From assembly GCA_029964075.1 (NCBI GenBank), contig CM057146.1, positions 12,047,501-12,111,500 of the forward strand: a stretch of DNA of 64,000 nt, written 5' to 3'. Origin of the DNA: Patiria pectinifera. Its lineage: Eukaryota > Echinodermata > Asteroidea > Valvatida > Asterinidae. The position numbers were made by a program, and so were the translations under genes. Each line of letters begins with the position of its first letter. The stretch's first letter is position 1. Positions 11,801-23,800 of the stretch are shown piece by piece. The notes under the pieces are model-generated. The model searched no databases. It saw only the letters and a program-made list of their open reading frames with translations, and was not told the DNA's origin.

Positions 11801-14800
11801 GTCGCGATGATGTTACCGCTAGCGTCCATGGCCTAAATGATTCACAAATGTATACATCATTATGACACATTATACATAAAATTATTATGAGCTAGCTGAA
11901 CATGCTTCTTTATTGGTTGATGTTCATACATGTAAAGGAGCTTAAAGTAGCTATCTCGTACACGCATCACATGTACTATCACCCAAATATTCGGTAATAC
12001 TATGGAAATAGTACCTGAAGTTTAGCTCCTAGACTACTCACTATGCAACAATAGCTACTGCAAATCAAGTTGGTACCACACTAAAGTCTTAATTACAAAT
12101 GAGTTATTATGCAATTTTGATCAATATGAAGAGTTTATTTCCAAAACTCAATATATCTATTTGAAAACAAGTGACAAAGTTGCACAGTTATAGAACACAC
12201 ACACAGTATAACGGCTGTTTCTAAACTCCATTTATTTTGGGGGTTTTTTTTGCGGTATAAATTGTGTTTAAATACGTAACAGCAACTGAAACTGACTTTG
12301 GGCAACTAAGAGAGGGTGGGATTCTAAAAGGTAACGGAGTGGGGTTTGGAAACAAATCGTCATATGTATGATGTGTAATCAAACAAGTACAGCCTGCATT
12401 ATTGTTTTGGCAAGTAGTGCGAAATTTCTGAAAACTCATTGTTGGCTGATTCTGACTATACCTCCCTTCACTTCACATCAGGAAGTATACAGTCAAATTG
12501 GCCAACACCATAATAAACAGTCACCCACTACTATCCACAGTTCATGCACAGTCTAAAAGGTGTTTGTGCCAATAGAAATAAGGCAATGTAACTATAAAAA
12601 AAGTTACTTCCTTACTGTGAGTGGTTCCCACCCGTAGCTCACAACTGCAAAGCTGGTCCCCTGTCCTGCAAACAGCGTGATATCAGGTGGGCACATCAAA
12701 GTGGGTGGGGTTGTATCTGTTGATATAGAAACAAAGTGGGTGGAGTAATATCTGTAGATATAGAAAACATACAAAGTGGGTGGGGTTATATCTGTTCATA
12801 ATAAAAACATTAAAAGTGGGTGGGGCTGTTGATATTGGAAACATACAAAGTGGGTGGGGTTAAATCTGTAGATAAAAAAAAACATACAAAGTGGGTGGGG
12901 TTATATCTGTTCATATTGAAAACATACAAGGTGGGTGGGGCTGTTGATATTGGAAACATACAAAGTGGGTGGGGTTATATCTGTTCGTATTGGAAACATA
13001 CAAAATGGGTGGGGTTATATTTGTTGATAGTGGAGACATACAAAATGGGTGGAGTTATATCCGATGATATTGGAAACATACAAATTGGGTGGGGTTATAT
13101 CTGCACCCGATTTCACTAAGCCCTGCGACGCGTCGCAACTCAAGTTATGACGTGTTACACGTCGCAACTCACGACGCGTCGTATCATCCATTTCACGAAA
13201 GTTGCGATGTGTTGAACACGTCGTAAGTTCCTTGACAACAGCTTAAAACACGTCGCAAGTTACGACGTGTCTTGTGGTCATCACAAAATAAGAAAAGTCA
13301 TTTCTAAGCCAGTTTTATGCCATAAACAAGTTAACGAGATTATAATACCAAGGCAATGTGTGTAAAGTTGTAAATAGAAAATTCATTGAACAATTATGAA
13401 TTAGACCGGAATATTAGAGTCGAAATTTCAAAGTAGCTATACAGTCCAATGAGAGCTTATTTTCCTTCAAAATTGCATCGCACGGCCGCAATTTTGTTTT
13501 ACGTTTTAACAAATTTCGAGCTGAGATCCTACGACTGTTTGTAGAATATCAGACGACTATTTACTGTATGCTGACTTAATACATAAAACAGTCACCGAGT
13601 TGTGCTATAAATACCCCTTCGATGCGTCGCACTTACGACGTGTTTGAAATGGATCGCAGGACCCGTCGCAGCTGCGACACATTGTAGAGATACGACGCGT
13701 CGCATCGCTGCGATACATCGTAAGTTACGAAGAGTTTGATGAAATCGGGTGCTAATGATATAGAAACAAAGTGGGTGGAGTTACATCTGTTGATATACAG
13801 GGTGGATAAAAAAAAGAAACCGAGATATTATTGCTAATTGGAACAAAAGTAGGGCACATGTGAATCAAAGGAAGATATCCTCTAAAAATTAATGTGGCCT
13901 GACGTTGCGAACTTAGCAAGTTCTTCTTCAGAGGCTAAAACAGAAATGACAGAGGTACATACATTAACATCGGGGTGCACAAAAACATGCAGGGCTGAAA
14001 GAAGAAACACAAAAGGAGGATTAGGTGGGAAAGGTGTGGAAAGATGCAGGGGAGGGTGGATGAGAGAACAAAGAAACAAAGGGAGATGGCAAACCACAAG
14101 GGGTCTGGTATAAACGGGAGGGACCAGAAAGGGGAAGGATCAAAGGTCACAGGGAGTGGGAACGGACAAAAGAGTGTTAGAGTGAAGGGGGATGATGGGG
14201 GAACAGTATGGAGGTGGAAAGGGATGAAAGATGGGGGAAGATGGGTAAACACAAACAAGGAAGACCAGGTGGATTATCTGTAACAGAAGACAATGGAGGA
14301 AGAAAAGGATTAATCATTTCCAAGTTGGATGTTGAGACCATGTGGTTGAATAGTTCGAAGACGATTCATCCACACTTTCTCTCTGCTGAGGCGAACTGAG
14401 TTGATATCCTCTGTTAGGGTTGAATCTCCTCTTTAAAATGACACCCTGATGATGTCCTTACATTCACGGTTGACTGAGCAGTGACCAATTTTATGAAAGG
14501 GTCTATTTAGAGAATTGCGTCTATTTAGACCCTTTCATAAAATTGGTCACTGCTCAGTCAACCGTGAATGTAATGACAGTCGACCAGGAAGTCATTTTAA
14601 AGAGGAGATTCAATCCTAACAGAAGACATCTCCCTTTGATTCACATGTGCCCTACTTCTGTTCCAATTAGCAATAAAATCTTGTTTTTTTTATCCACCCT
14701 GTAGAATCACAGTGGGTTGAGGTATAAAAACTGTTGATATAGAAACAAAGTGGGTGGAAATATATCTGTTGATATTTAAAAACGAACAAAAAATGCGGGG

Positions 14801-17800
14801 TGTCATTCATGCAAAACAGAAATGTCAAAAGAACATACCTATGCACTGTAAAGGGACACCATTCCATTGGCCATTTAGCTGACATGCACGACTCAGTGAG
14901 CCGTTATTGGTGAATCCCAGATCACATGACGCCACACAGGTAGTGCCATAACTCTGCATCTGGTCTGTATCCGTCACCGCCACTCCATTGAGTGTGCAGG
15001 ACAAAGCCATGTAGCCTGGTGCTCCAGGCATCTCCAGTGGATCACATTGGACCGCTGTGTGTAAACCAAGCAAAATCGACAATTGAGGCATGCTGTGCAG
15101 TCTGGTTACGAGGCTATTTTCAAGCAAAGCTAAGCATATTTGTACAGCATTAGGCAAGGACCATTAGTCCACTAGTGGTTGACTGATTTGTGATTAACTA
15201 AATAGCAACATGCCCACATCTCTAGTCAAATGATGGCCAAAATGTCATCATCCCGATCGCCCTGCTATGTGCTATGATGCACATGGCTATTGGTAACCAG
15301 TGATGGAACCGTGTCCTGCGGTCCATGGTTCCTAATTAATTGTCGATTGGAGCAGTCTAACCATCCTGCATTCCAGTGAAGAGGCGTCTCAAACTAATAG
15401 TTGACCATAGTCCTTGCCTGAACTCGCTCTAATTACAACCTCAAAAACTTGCACTACACTAAAATTTGTTGGAAGTATATGAGCCAGCCCTAAGATTGTT
15501 TAAGCTTATCTAAAAGATTCTCAATTAGAGAGAGTTGCAGGATGCATCATCAGATGACAGCAGGAGCACTCCTTTAAGTTTAAAAGGAGGAATGTCTCTG
15601 AATTTGCATTCCTTGGAGTACATGGCTCAATAAACATGATGGGTAATTCTATAAATTAAAAGTGCACTTGTTTTCCTTGCCAATTACATAGATGTTTTCA
15701 TAATTTTGATGCACTACTTTAGGCACTCATCCTCCAAGAGTGATTATGAATAGCAAACTACCTACCCAGCAAATAACAAATCAATTAAAGTCAATCCTAA
15801 TGACTCGTGAATGGCAAATTCCAAAGAACTGCAGTAACAGGGACAGGAATAATGTCACACTTAAATTTGGACCCAAAAATGACCAAATGATATATTTTGA
15901 AATGTCTTGAAGGGTCTGCTTAAGGGAAGTTTAACTCTAGAAAATTGAAATATATTTGTATGGACTCTGTGTACATACAATAGTTGGCGCATTGTGACCA
16001 CTTCCAAGAGACCCAGTGAGTATAGGTGGAGGGAGATGGGGATACACCACGTACCTCCCACGTGCATTGCCGTGGGAGGTACGTGGTGTATGGTGGGGCG
16101 CTGTGGTCCAATGGTTACGGTGTTCGACTCGTGTGCCGTTGTGCATTGGTTCGAATCCTGACCGTGGGAACATGGTGCTTGTGCTCTTGAGCAAGGCACT
16201 TTACCATTATTGCCTCGTCCTTCGGATGGGACGTAAAGCCGTAGGTCCCATGTGTTGTGTAATGCACGTTAAAGAACCCAGTAACACTTATCGCTAAGAG
16301 AAGGGGGTTTGCCCTGGTGTTTCTGGCAGTGGCTGCAATGTGCGCCGCAGCACCTTGTAAACCATTATAAGGTGCTACATAATGGGTCTCATATTTCTCA
16401 TAAACTTTATTTACCTTTCTTTAATAATTGACATAATTTCCAGCGCCTTGAGTACCTAATTGTTGGTAGATACGTGCGCTTTATAAGACTCCGTCATTAT
16501 TGCCCCAAGTATGTGCAGCTAATTTTAATTCAAATCTGCACACACCCGTCGTGTCCATGCGTGAGCATCAGGCGCGCGATGGCAATGCGTCTGAGAGTCC
16601 CACACAGTGGTCTCCCCAACTCTCTCTTTGTAATCGTTGAGGGGGTACTTGCGCACAAAGTCAATAAGAAATGCATGAGGGATTAGTCACATATCCTTAC
16701 ATACCTTCGCACATGATTGTGTTAGCATCCCACGTTGCCATGCCATTCCCGTCGTCAGTACACGTGACAAAAGTAGGCTGGGTGGGCATGTAGCCCAGAT
16801 TGCAACCCAGCGTGCACGTCGTGTTGTAGGTTTCCTCTGCGTGGGGGCAGCCATTCTTGAAGCCGTTCTGTGGTGAGGGCAGTTCACTGCTGTCACAGGT
16901 GATAACTGCGAACAATTCAAATATTGACAAGATATATATATTAAAATTGGGTAAAATTTGATGGTTTTACACACTTATTTAAATACAAGCTGATTTTAAT
17001 ACCCGGTCATAGATCGGGTAGGGCGTAGTGTTGGGGATGAAAATGTGGGGAGTTAAATGTAAATGGGGGATATAGTTGGGGAGACATGCAGTTATAGAAA
17101 AGCAATTTCTGTGGTGTGATCTGAGACAATTTCTGACCACTAAAACCAATTAGAGCAAAAGATCGTCTTTTAAAGTTTTGAGTTTGGAGTAATTAAATCA
17201 GCTGCATGTATTCTGAGCAACAGAATCATTATTGTAGGCTACAATTTTTATTTAGGGAAGAAAAAGTGTGGGGGGGGGCCGGGACCAAACAATGGCCCCC
17301 CGCTTCAAAATGAGTGGGGGAGGGGGGTGGGTTCCCCCTGCCCCCTGTCGATTTACGCACATGATAATTATGTACCATGGCAACTGTCTGTTTATGTTCC
17401 CGTTGGTCTGTTAAATTGGCATTGTGTGAGGCAGTCGCATTTGGAAAACGTAGTGAAAAGGTTACTGTAGTACACAGGTGAAGGCTGATTGTACAGTTTT
17501 GACAATAAATCATAATGCAATAAAACGTGAAGGTGTCATTTGAAATGAAAATGTTGAGTGTTACCATAAAATTACAAACGGTCTGAATCATGGAGGAAGG
17601 TCATAATTAAGTTTCAGTATTGGACTCTTCAACAAACGTAAACTTGAACTTCTTACAATTTGCGAGACCGTCTGCGAGGAAAAAGTCGATTCAACTTTTA
17701 TTCAAGTTGGTTCAACCATCTATATAAGAGCAAGTTTTACTCGGCCTCCGAGAAATGTTTGCTCCTGAAAGGATCCGAGACCGCGGCTTCACGTCCGTGG

Positions 17801-20800
17801 AAAAATGTGGAGGGTGTCTTCCGCCGGGTCGGACACTTTTTTATCCATTTTTTGTGACTGTGTTTGAGATCACGATATTTGAAGCAATGCATCGATCCTT
17901 CGTTGATCCCAAACAGGCCCCCGAAATGATAACGCGACACTGAATTATACGTGGCGGGCAGCGAACTCACAACGCTCAGACTTGGTGGATGCATGGAGCT
18001 ACATGTATAAACACATGATGGAAGCAACAGAGCACTATATCACGTCACATGCTTGCGCTGCAAATAGCAAGCACCGTAGACCCAACCTCGTTTCCAGGGC
18101 GTGGAGCAGGCTTCAGTACGCGTTGCCATCAACGGTTTTACGCATAGCCCGGAAGTACTACGCAGTGTAGACTTTCGATTGGTCAGACCGCGCAAGGCAT
18201 ACTAATGTGTAGTCATTCGAGTATTCGTTGCACTCGGCGCAGGGGCGGCAAGTGAAGCATATGAAAGAATAGGGACACTTGGTGGCCACTAGAGGATTAC
18301 CAACCTTTCTTAATCATATTACATTTCTGTTTGTCTATTTGCAGACCGTGTTCATTGTTGAAGTGACCAAAACAAAGAGACAGCGTTCTTATTTATGAAC
18401 ACGGAAGCCCTAAGACACAACAATGCCTGTTGTATCATGCCCCATCCCCGGCTGTGACTACGCCACTCAGGATTTCGATGCCGCTATCGTAGCTGCACTC
18501 CTCACTGCCCACAGCGCTGTACACACCTCTGGACATGCTGCCAAGGTTGAGAAGGTCAAAAGGCCAACGATTGCCGCTGCTGGCTCCAGTGAAGAGTGGG
18601 CTTATTTCAAGTCACGGTGGTCAGATTACGTCGATGCCACCAAGATAGCTGGCAAGGACAAAGTAGTACAACTACTTTAATGCTGTGATGAACCCTTGCG
18701 CAAGGACCTCACAAGATCCGCGGGTGGTAGCCTCACCAACAAATCTGAAACTGAGGTACTGGCTGCCATAAAAAAAACTTGCTGTGCGTGAAGAGAACAC
18801 TATGGTTGCCAGAGTGACACTTCACAATATGCGTCAGGATGGTGATGAAACAGTGCGCAGCTTCGGAGCTCGCCTACGTGGGACAGGGTTCGTACCGCTA
18901 CAGCCAGTGACGACAACATGCAGGGCCTTGTTGACCTCATCGAATCTGGCATACCTGAATTCCGCCATGAGCTCCCTAGACCCCTTCGCGAGTACTTCCA
19001 GTTTCGGGATAGCCTACATACCGTCGACGGCGTGATACTCTACAAGGACCGTGTCATTATACCCCTCTCTCTGAGGGAGGAGGTGTTAGCCAATCTACAT
19101 GCTGCCCATCAAGGGGTTACCTCTATGACCGCAAGAGCCGAGGCATCTATTTTCTGGCCTGGTATCACCCCTGCCATTGCAGCCCTTCGCGCTGGGTGCA
19201 ACCATTGTAATCGGATTGCACCCTCTAATCCGAGCGCACCACCCACCCCCCTGACGCCCCCGGACTACCCATTCCAGTGTGTTTGTGCCGACTTCTTTAC
19301 CTACAAAGGCTGCAACTACTTGGTAGTGGTCGACCGTTATTCCAACTGGCCGATTGTCGAGAAGTCCTCCCATGGCGCAGCTGGGCTCATCAATTGCCTA
19401 CGACGCACCTTTGTCACCTTCGGTATTCCTGATGAGCTGGCCTCTGACGGTGGTCCTGAATTCACGGCTATAGCTACACGTCACTTCTTGAAGGACTGGG
19501 GTGTACATCATCGCCTTTCCTCAGTAGCTTATCCACACAGCAACTGTCGTGCTGAAGTTGGTGTCAAGACCGTAAAACGTCTGATCATGGACAACACCAG
19601 CCGTAATGGTGACCTCGATACTGACGCATTCCAACGCGCAATGATCCAGTATAGAAATACTCCCGACAGAGACACCAAACTCTCCCCGGCAATGTGCATA
19701 TTTGGACGCCCGATTCGGGACTTCATCCCCATACCACCTGGCAAATACAGGCCCCATACCACTTGGCGTGAGACCTTGGCGGCTTGAGAAGAAGCTCTCC
19801 GCAATCGCCACATGACAGGTGCTGAGCGCTGGTCCGAACACACCAAAAGGCTCTTGCCCCTTGTCGTTGGTGACCACGTCCGCATCCAGAATCAGACAGG
19901 GCCACACCCCCTTAAATGGGACAAAACTGGCATCATAGTGGAAGTCCGCCAGTTTGACCAATACGTTGTGAGGATTGATGGTTCAGGAAGAGTGACCCTG
20001 CGTAATAGGAAATTCCTGAGAAGGTACATTCCCGTACAAATACGCACACCAAGATTGACAATGGATGATGACATCGGAGTGCGTCAGCCGACAGTTCGCC
20101 GGATCATCCCACGCCAAGGCGTTGTGTGCAAGACAAATCCGACCAGTCACGAGGAGGTTCATTGTCCACCAAAGCCGACTGCTAACCCAGTGCCCAAGTC
20201 GACACACTCCCCCACCGCAACTGGTGCCATTCCACAGCGACTCTCGTTGCCCTTGGCACATGCTACAGATCCTGGCACATCGCCCAGAATGACCCAGGAC
20301 CCTCCGAGTCAAGACCGTCGGCCCCTTGTTGATGCTCCGGCCGCCCCCACCTATGGATGAGTCGTCACAAGCCAGCAGGCCCAGCGGCCCAGCACCCTCG
20401 ATGTTGCCTCCCCAGGTCATTGGTACCAAGCCCGCTACCCCTCCCGCAGTTGACACCCCAGCTGCTGCACCCAGGCGGTCCGGTCGCAGTACTAACAAGC
20501 CTGCCTGGCACTCTGACTATGATATGTGATCCTATTAATTGGATCATACTTTACCCTTACGTTTCTGGTTTTTGGTGTTACAGTTTAGTCTAGATTAACC
20601 GTTAATAATGTTCTTGATTCATGTTCTGTCTAGATTAACCGTTAATAATGTTCTTTATTCATGTTCTCAGTCTTTGTCATTCCAAAGGACACATAGGAAC
20701 GTTTTATGCCAAAGACTTGGGGGAGATAGAGGATTACCAACCTTTCTTAATCATATTACATTTCTGTTTGTCTATTTGCAGACCGTGTTCATTGTTGAAG

Positions 20801-23800
20801 TGACCAAAACAAAGAGACAGCGTTCTTATTTAGCCACGCACCATGGACAAAAAATATTTTGCCAAGGTCACCCCATGCTACCGTTTGGTGAACACTTTTG
20901 CAGAACAGCCAAGTAGAACACATAAGCGCAACCGGAAGCCGCTGACCTCGCAGTCTAGACACGCAGAAAAGCCAGCACAGGGGGCGGCCAGGCAGTCAAT
21001 GTGAAAGCGCACACGACGGCAAATTCCTGCGCAAAACGTAGTCACGAAAAATCGACGAAACGGATCGCCGGTCCGTACGGGAAAATCAGGACGACCCGAA
21101 GCGTCCGACCCGGTGGAAGACACCCTCCGCATTTTTCCACGGACGTGGAGCGATTTTGGCGCTGCGGGAGCCCGCGGTCTCAGATCCTTTCATGAGCAAA
21201 CATCGTCTCGGAGGCCGAGTTAAACTCTCTCTTATATAGATTATATATCAAAACATTTTGCATTGTCTAACATTTATCAGAGCAAAGCTTTTAACGTAAT
21301 TACTCAATCACGAACAACAAGTTACAGATGCTGAATAAACAAAAACTAAATTAAAAAAAAAAAAAGAATTACAATTTGCTCTTTTTATCAACAAATTTGC
21401 TCAAAGCAAAATAATATTTGAGTTGGAATATACTACGACCATTAAGCTCCGAAACATCACTCCAGCTAAAACCAGCAAACAGGTCACGCTACCACAAAGA
21501 TATGGTCTCTTTGATGGTCTCAAGACAAACATGTTGAAGAGATTCCTGAAATTTTTGTTTGAAAACCGAAGTCAATTTTTCATAAGGCGAGGTAAAAAAA
21601 AACATGTTTCTCGTCCGGGGTTTTTTGAAAAAAGGGAGGAAGCGGGGCCTTTTATTTTTATTTTTTTTCAAGATTTTAAAGCCGCCATTTTAAAGTACCG
21701 TAGGTGTTCCACTGTTCAAAGACACTTTTAAATATGAAAGACAAGTTGGACAAGAGAACTGAACATATTTACAGTGTCATTTAGAGTCGTATTGGTATTG
21801 GTATTTATTTTCGGATGAATTTGTGGACTTTTTCGGTGTTTTTTACTACATTTTTCAAAAATAAAAAATAATAAAAAAATCCAGGCGGCCTCCAAAAAGG
21901 AAGCGGGCGGGGACGAGAAACATGTTGTTGTTTTTTTACTTCGCCTAAAAGTCTGATGGAAAAAATTCTTCAATTTAGTTGGGAAAAAAATCTTCAATTT
22001 TGTTTGAAAACTCAAGTTAATTTTTCGTCAGAAGTCTGCTGGAAAAAAATTCGGAAAGATTTCCATATACGAAGTTCACTAATTTTCCTCTGTATTGACT
22101 AACAAGCCCCAGATAGCAATTTCATGTCATCAAAGTCAATTTGAGCAGTGAGAAAATACAAGCATTTTCTTAGAAAACACTTAGAATTTTTCAGTCCAAT
22201 CTCATAGGGTTTGTACACAGGGTGTTGAGTGAACTTCGTATATGGAAATCTTTCCAAAAGTTCTTCAATTCTGTTTGTTGGACAAACTATGGAATTCCAA
22301 GTAAATGCTTAATAATGCCATCCGAGTTAATAACAATGATCAACAATTATAATCTCCTTTACCTTGACAGTCTGGGAAGGCCGAGTTCCAGTTTCCATCG
22401 TTGCCACACGTCACCTCAGTAGACCCAGTCAGTACATGGCCTGGTTGGCAGGCATAGCGGCATGTAGTCCCTGCTGGGATCAGATCAGTAGCTGGACAAT
22501 CCTGTGAGTTGCTGATGTAAGCATTGGCAGGGATGTAGGCTCGCGGACAGGTTTGCACTGAATAGAGAGAAAGAAAGTTTTGAAATTTAGTCAACACTAG
22601 TGCTTAGATAATACGGCCTCAGAGAGGAAAATGCATCAAAGACTGACAAGACTGCTTCCATCACATGCCAAGATTGGCTCACATCGTGTTTTATGAGATG
22701 GAATTTTGTGTTTGATTGCACCGGGCAATAAAATGCTTTAGATATTTAATGACACATAAGAAATTACAGTGTCAAAGCTTGTGTGTATATCGGTCATGCT
22801 ATAAATTTGGGTCCACTTTAATTCTAATTGTCCCGACATCGATGTTTTAAATAATTGTGGATGCATCAATGTTGCGTCCACCTTGAGCAATTGAATGGAA
22901 AAATGAAATACCCCCCCCCAAAAAAAAATTGTTTGAAGTCATTCTTAAAGATATCTGAATGGCAAATTCCAAAGTACCAAGGTTAACAGGACATGAAAAT
23001 GTCAAACTTTGGACCCTAAATATATAAAATGACTCAATTACAAGACTACTTATATTCAGAGTTGATAAAGTTACACGTACCATAGCGTTTCATGGAAATG
23101 AACTTTTGCCCCAAATATGTGTACTATAGAGGCATGAAATATGTAAACTATGAACGACGTCTTCATGAAATGGCCTCAAAACTGTTAATTTTTTTTTCAA
23201 AGGTTTATTTTGCATTGTACTCATTTGAAATCCTTAATTTTCGCATTTTGTAGCAGACTGGACTTGTGACTGTAATATTTACCAGAATGAATGATGAAAC
23301 AATGTGCACAGTATATTGGTCATTACTAAGGGAATAACAGTGTGAGGAGCCGGTCTTCACTGCGTGATAATGACCGGGCTTGGGGTTGACCGCTGTTAAT
23401 GGACCGAGACGAAGTCAAGGTCCATTAACAGCGGTCACCCCCAAACCGCGTCATTATCACGCAGTGAAGACCGGATCCTCACACTGTTATTCCCATTAAT
23501 AAATACCTTTTTAACGAAATAAACTGTTAAAATGCTCCAATTTTGTGACTTTCTTTCGGCGATATTTCCAGACTTTTTGTGTTCATGTTCATGGGCCATA
23601 TTTTAACTTATGCGTGGTACCCTGTCTCTTCGATAAGCGTAGTACAACACAGCCAGGCCCAGGCTGTGCTGGACATTGCTGGACAACGTCTTCATTGCGT
23701 ACGCGTACGACGTCCAGGGTTTGGACTTCTGCTGCCGTAGCGAAACAAATTACAACAATGTTTTCATATTTTTACCTGATGGACGAAGCTGAAATTTTGT

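Larger units (their letters stand above)
12697..14790. repeat. Minisatellite copied from a 3' splice site and exon start
   Basis: About a dozen units of roughly 40 bp (plus-strand core AAAGTGGGTGGGGTTATATC). On the minus strand each unit reads as an acceptor (ATATCAACAG) followed by ATATAACCCCACCCACTTTG. That is the 3' splice site and first bases of the HYR exon at 12716. The units occupy 12720-13102, 13753-13797 and 14702-14790, split by two inserted MITEs. Confidence 0.9.
18290..20832 (+). mobile_element. Internally deleted Ty3/gypsy element with 106-bp LTRs
   Basis: Two direct repeats, 18290-18395 and 20727-20832, appear identical (TAGAGGATTACC to TTCTTATTTA). They are flanked by a 5-bp target duplication, GCCAC (18285-18289 and 20833-20837). 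A purine tract, GGGGGAGA, sits just before the right copy, as expected of a polypurine tract. The inside keeps a gag-like start and an integrase; protease, reverse transcriptase and RNase H are missing. The LTRs are very short and lack TG..CA ends. Confidence 0.85.
17719..21243. mobile_element. Inverted-repeat element split by an LTR retrotransposon
   Basis: The left end (17719-17835; TATATAAGAG, then TCGGCCTCCGAG, then GACCGCGG, then GGAGGGTGTCTTCC) returns inverted at 21107-21243. Without the inserted Ty3/gypsy copy it is about 1 kb. A small ORF (20843-21001, starting [12 protein letters not shown]) lies in the right part and is not recognised. Confidence 0.75.

Noticed and set aside
18918-19787. 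Host gene for an integrase-domain protein
   Set aside because: It lies between LTRs with a target duplication, is cut by a stop and follows a deleted gag: a retrotransposon remnant, not a domesticated gene.
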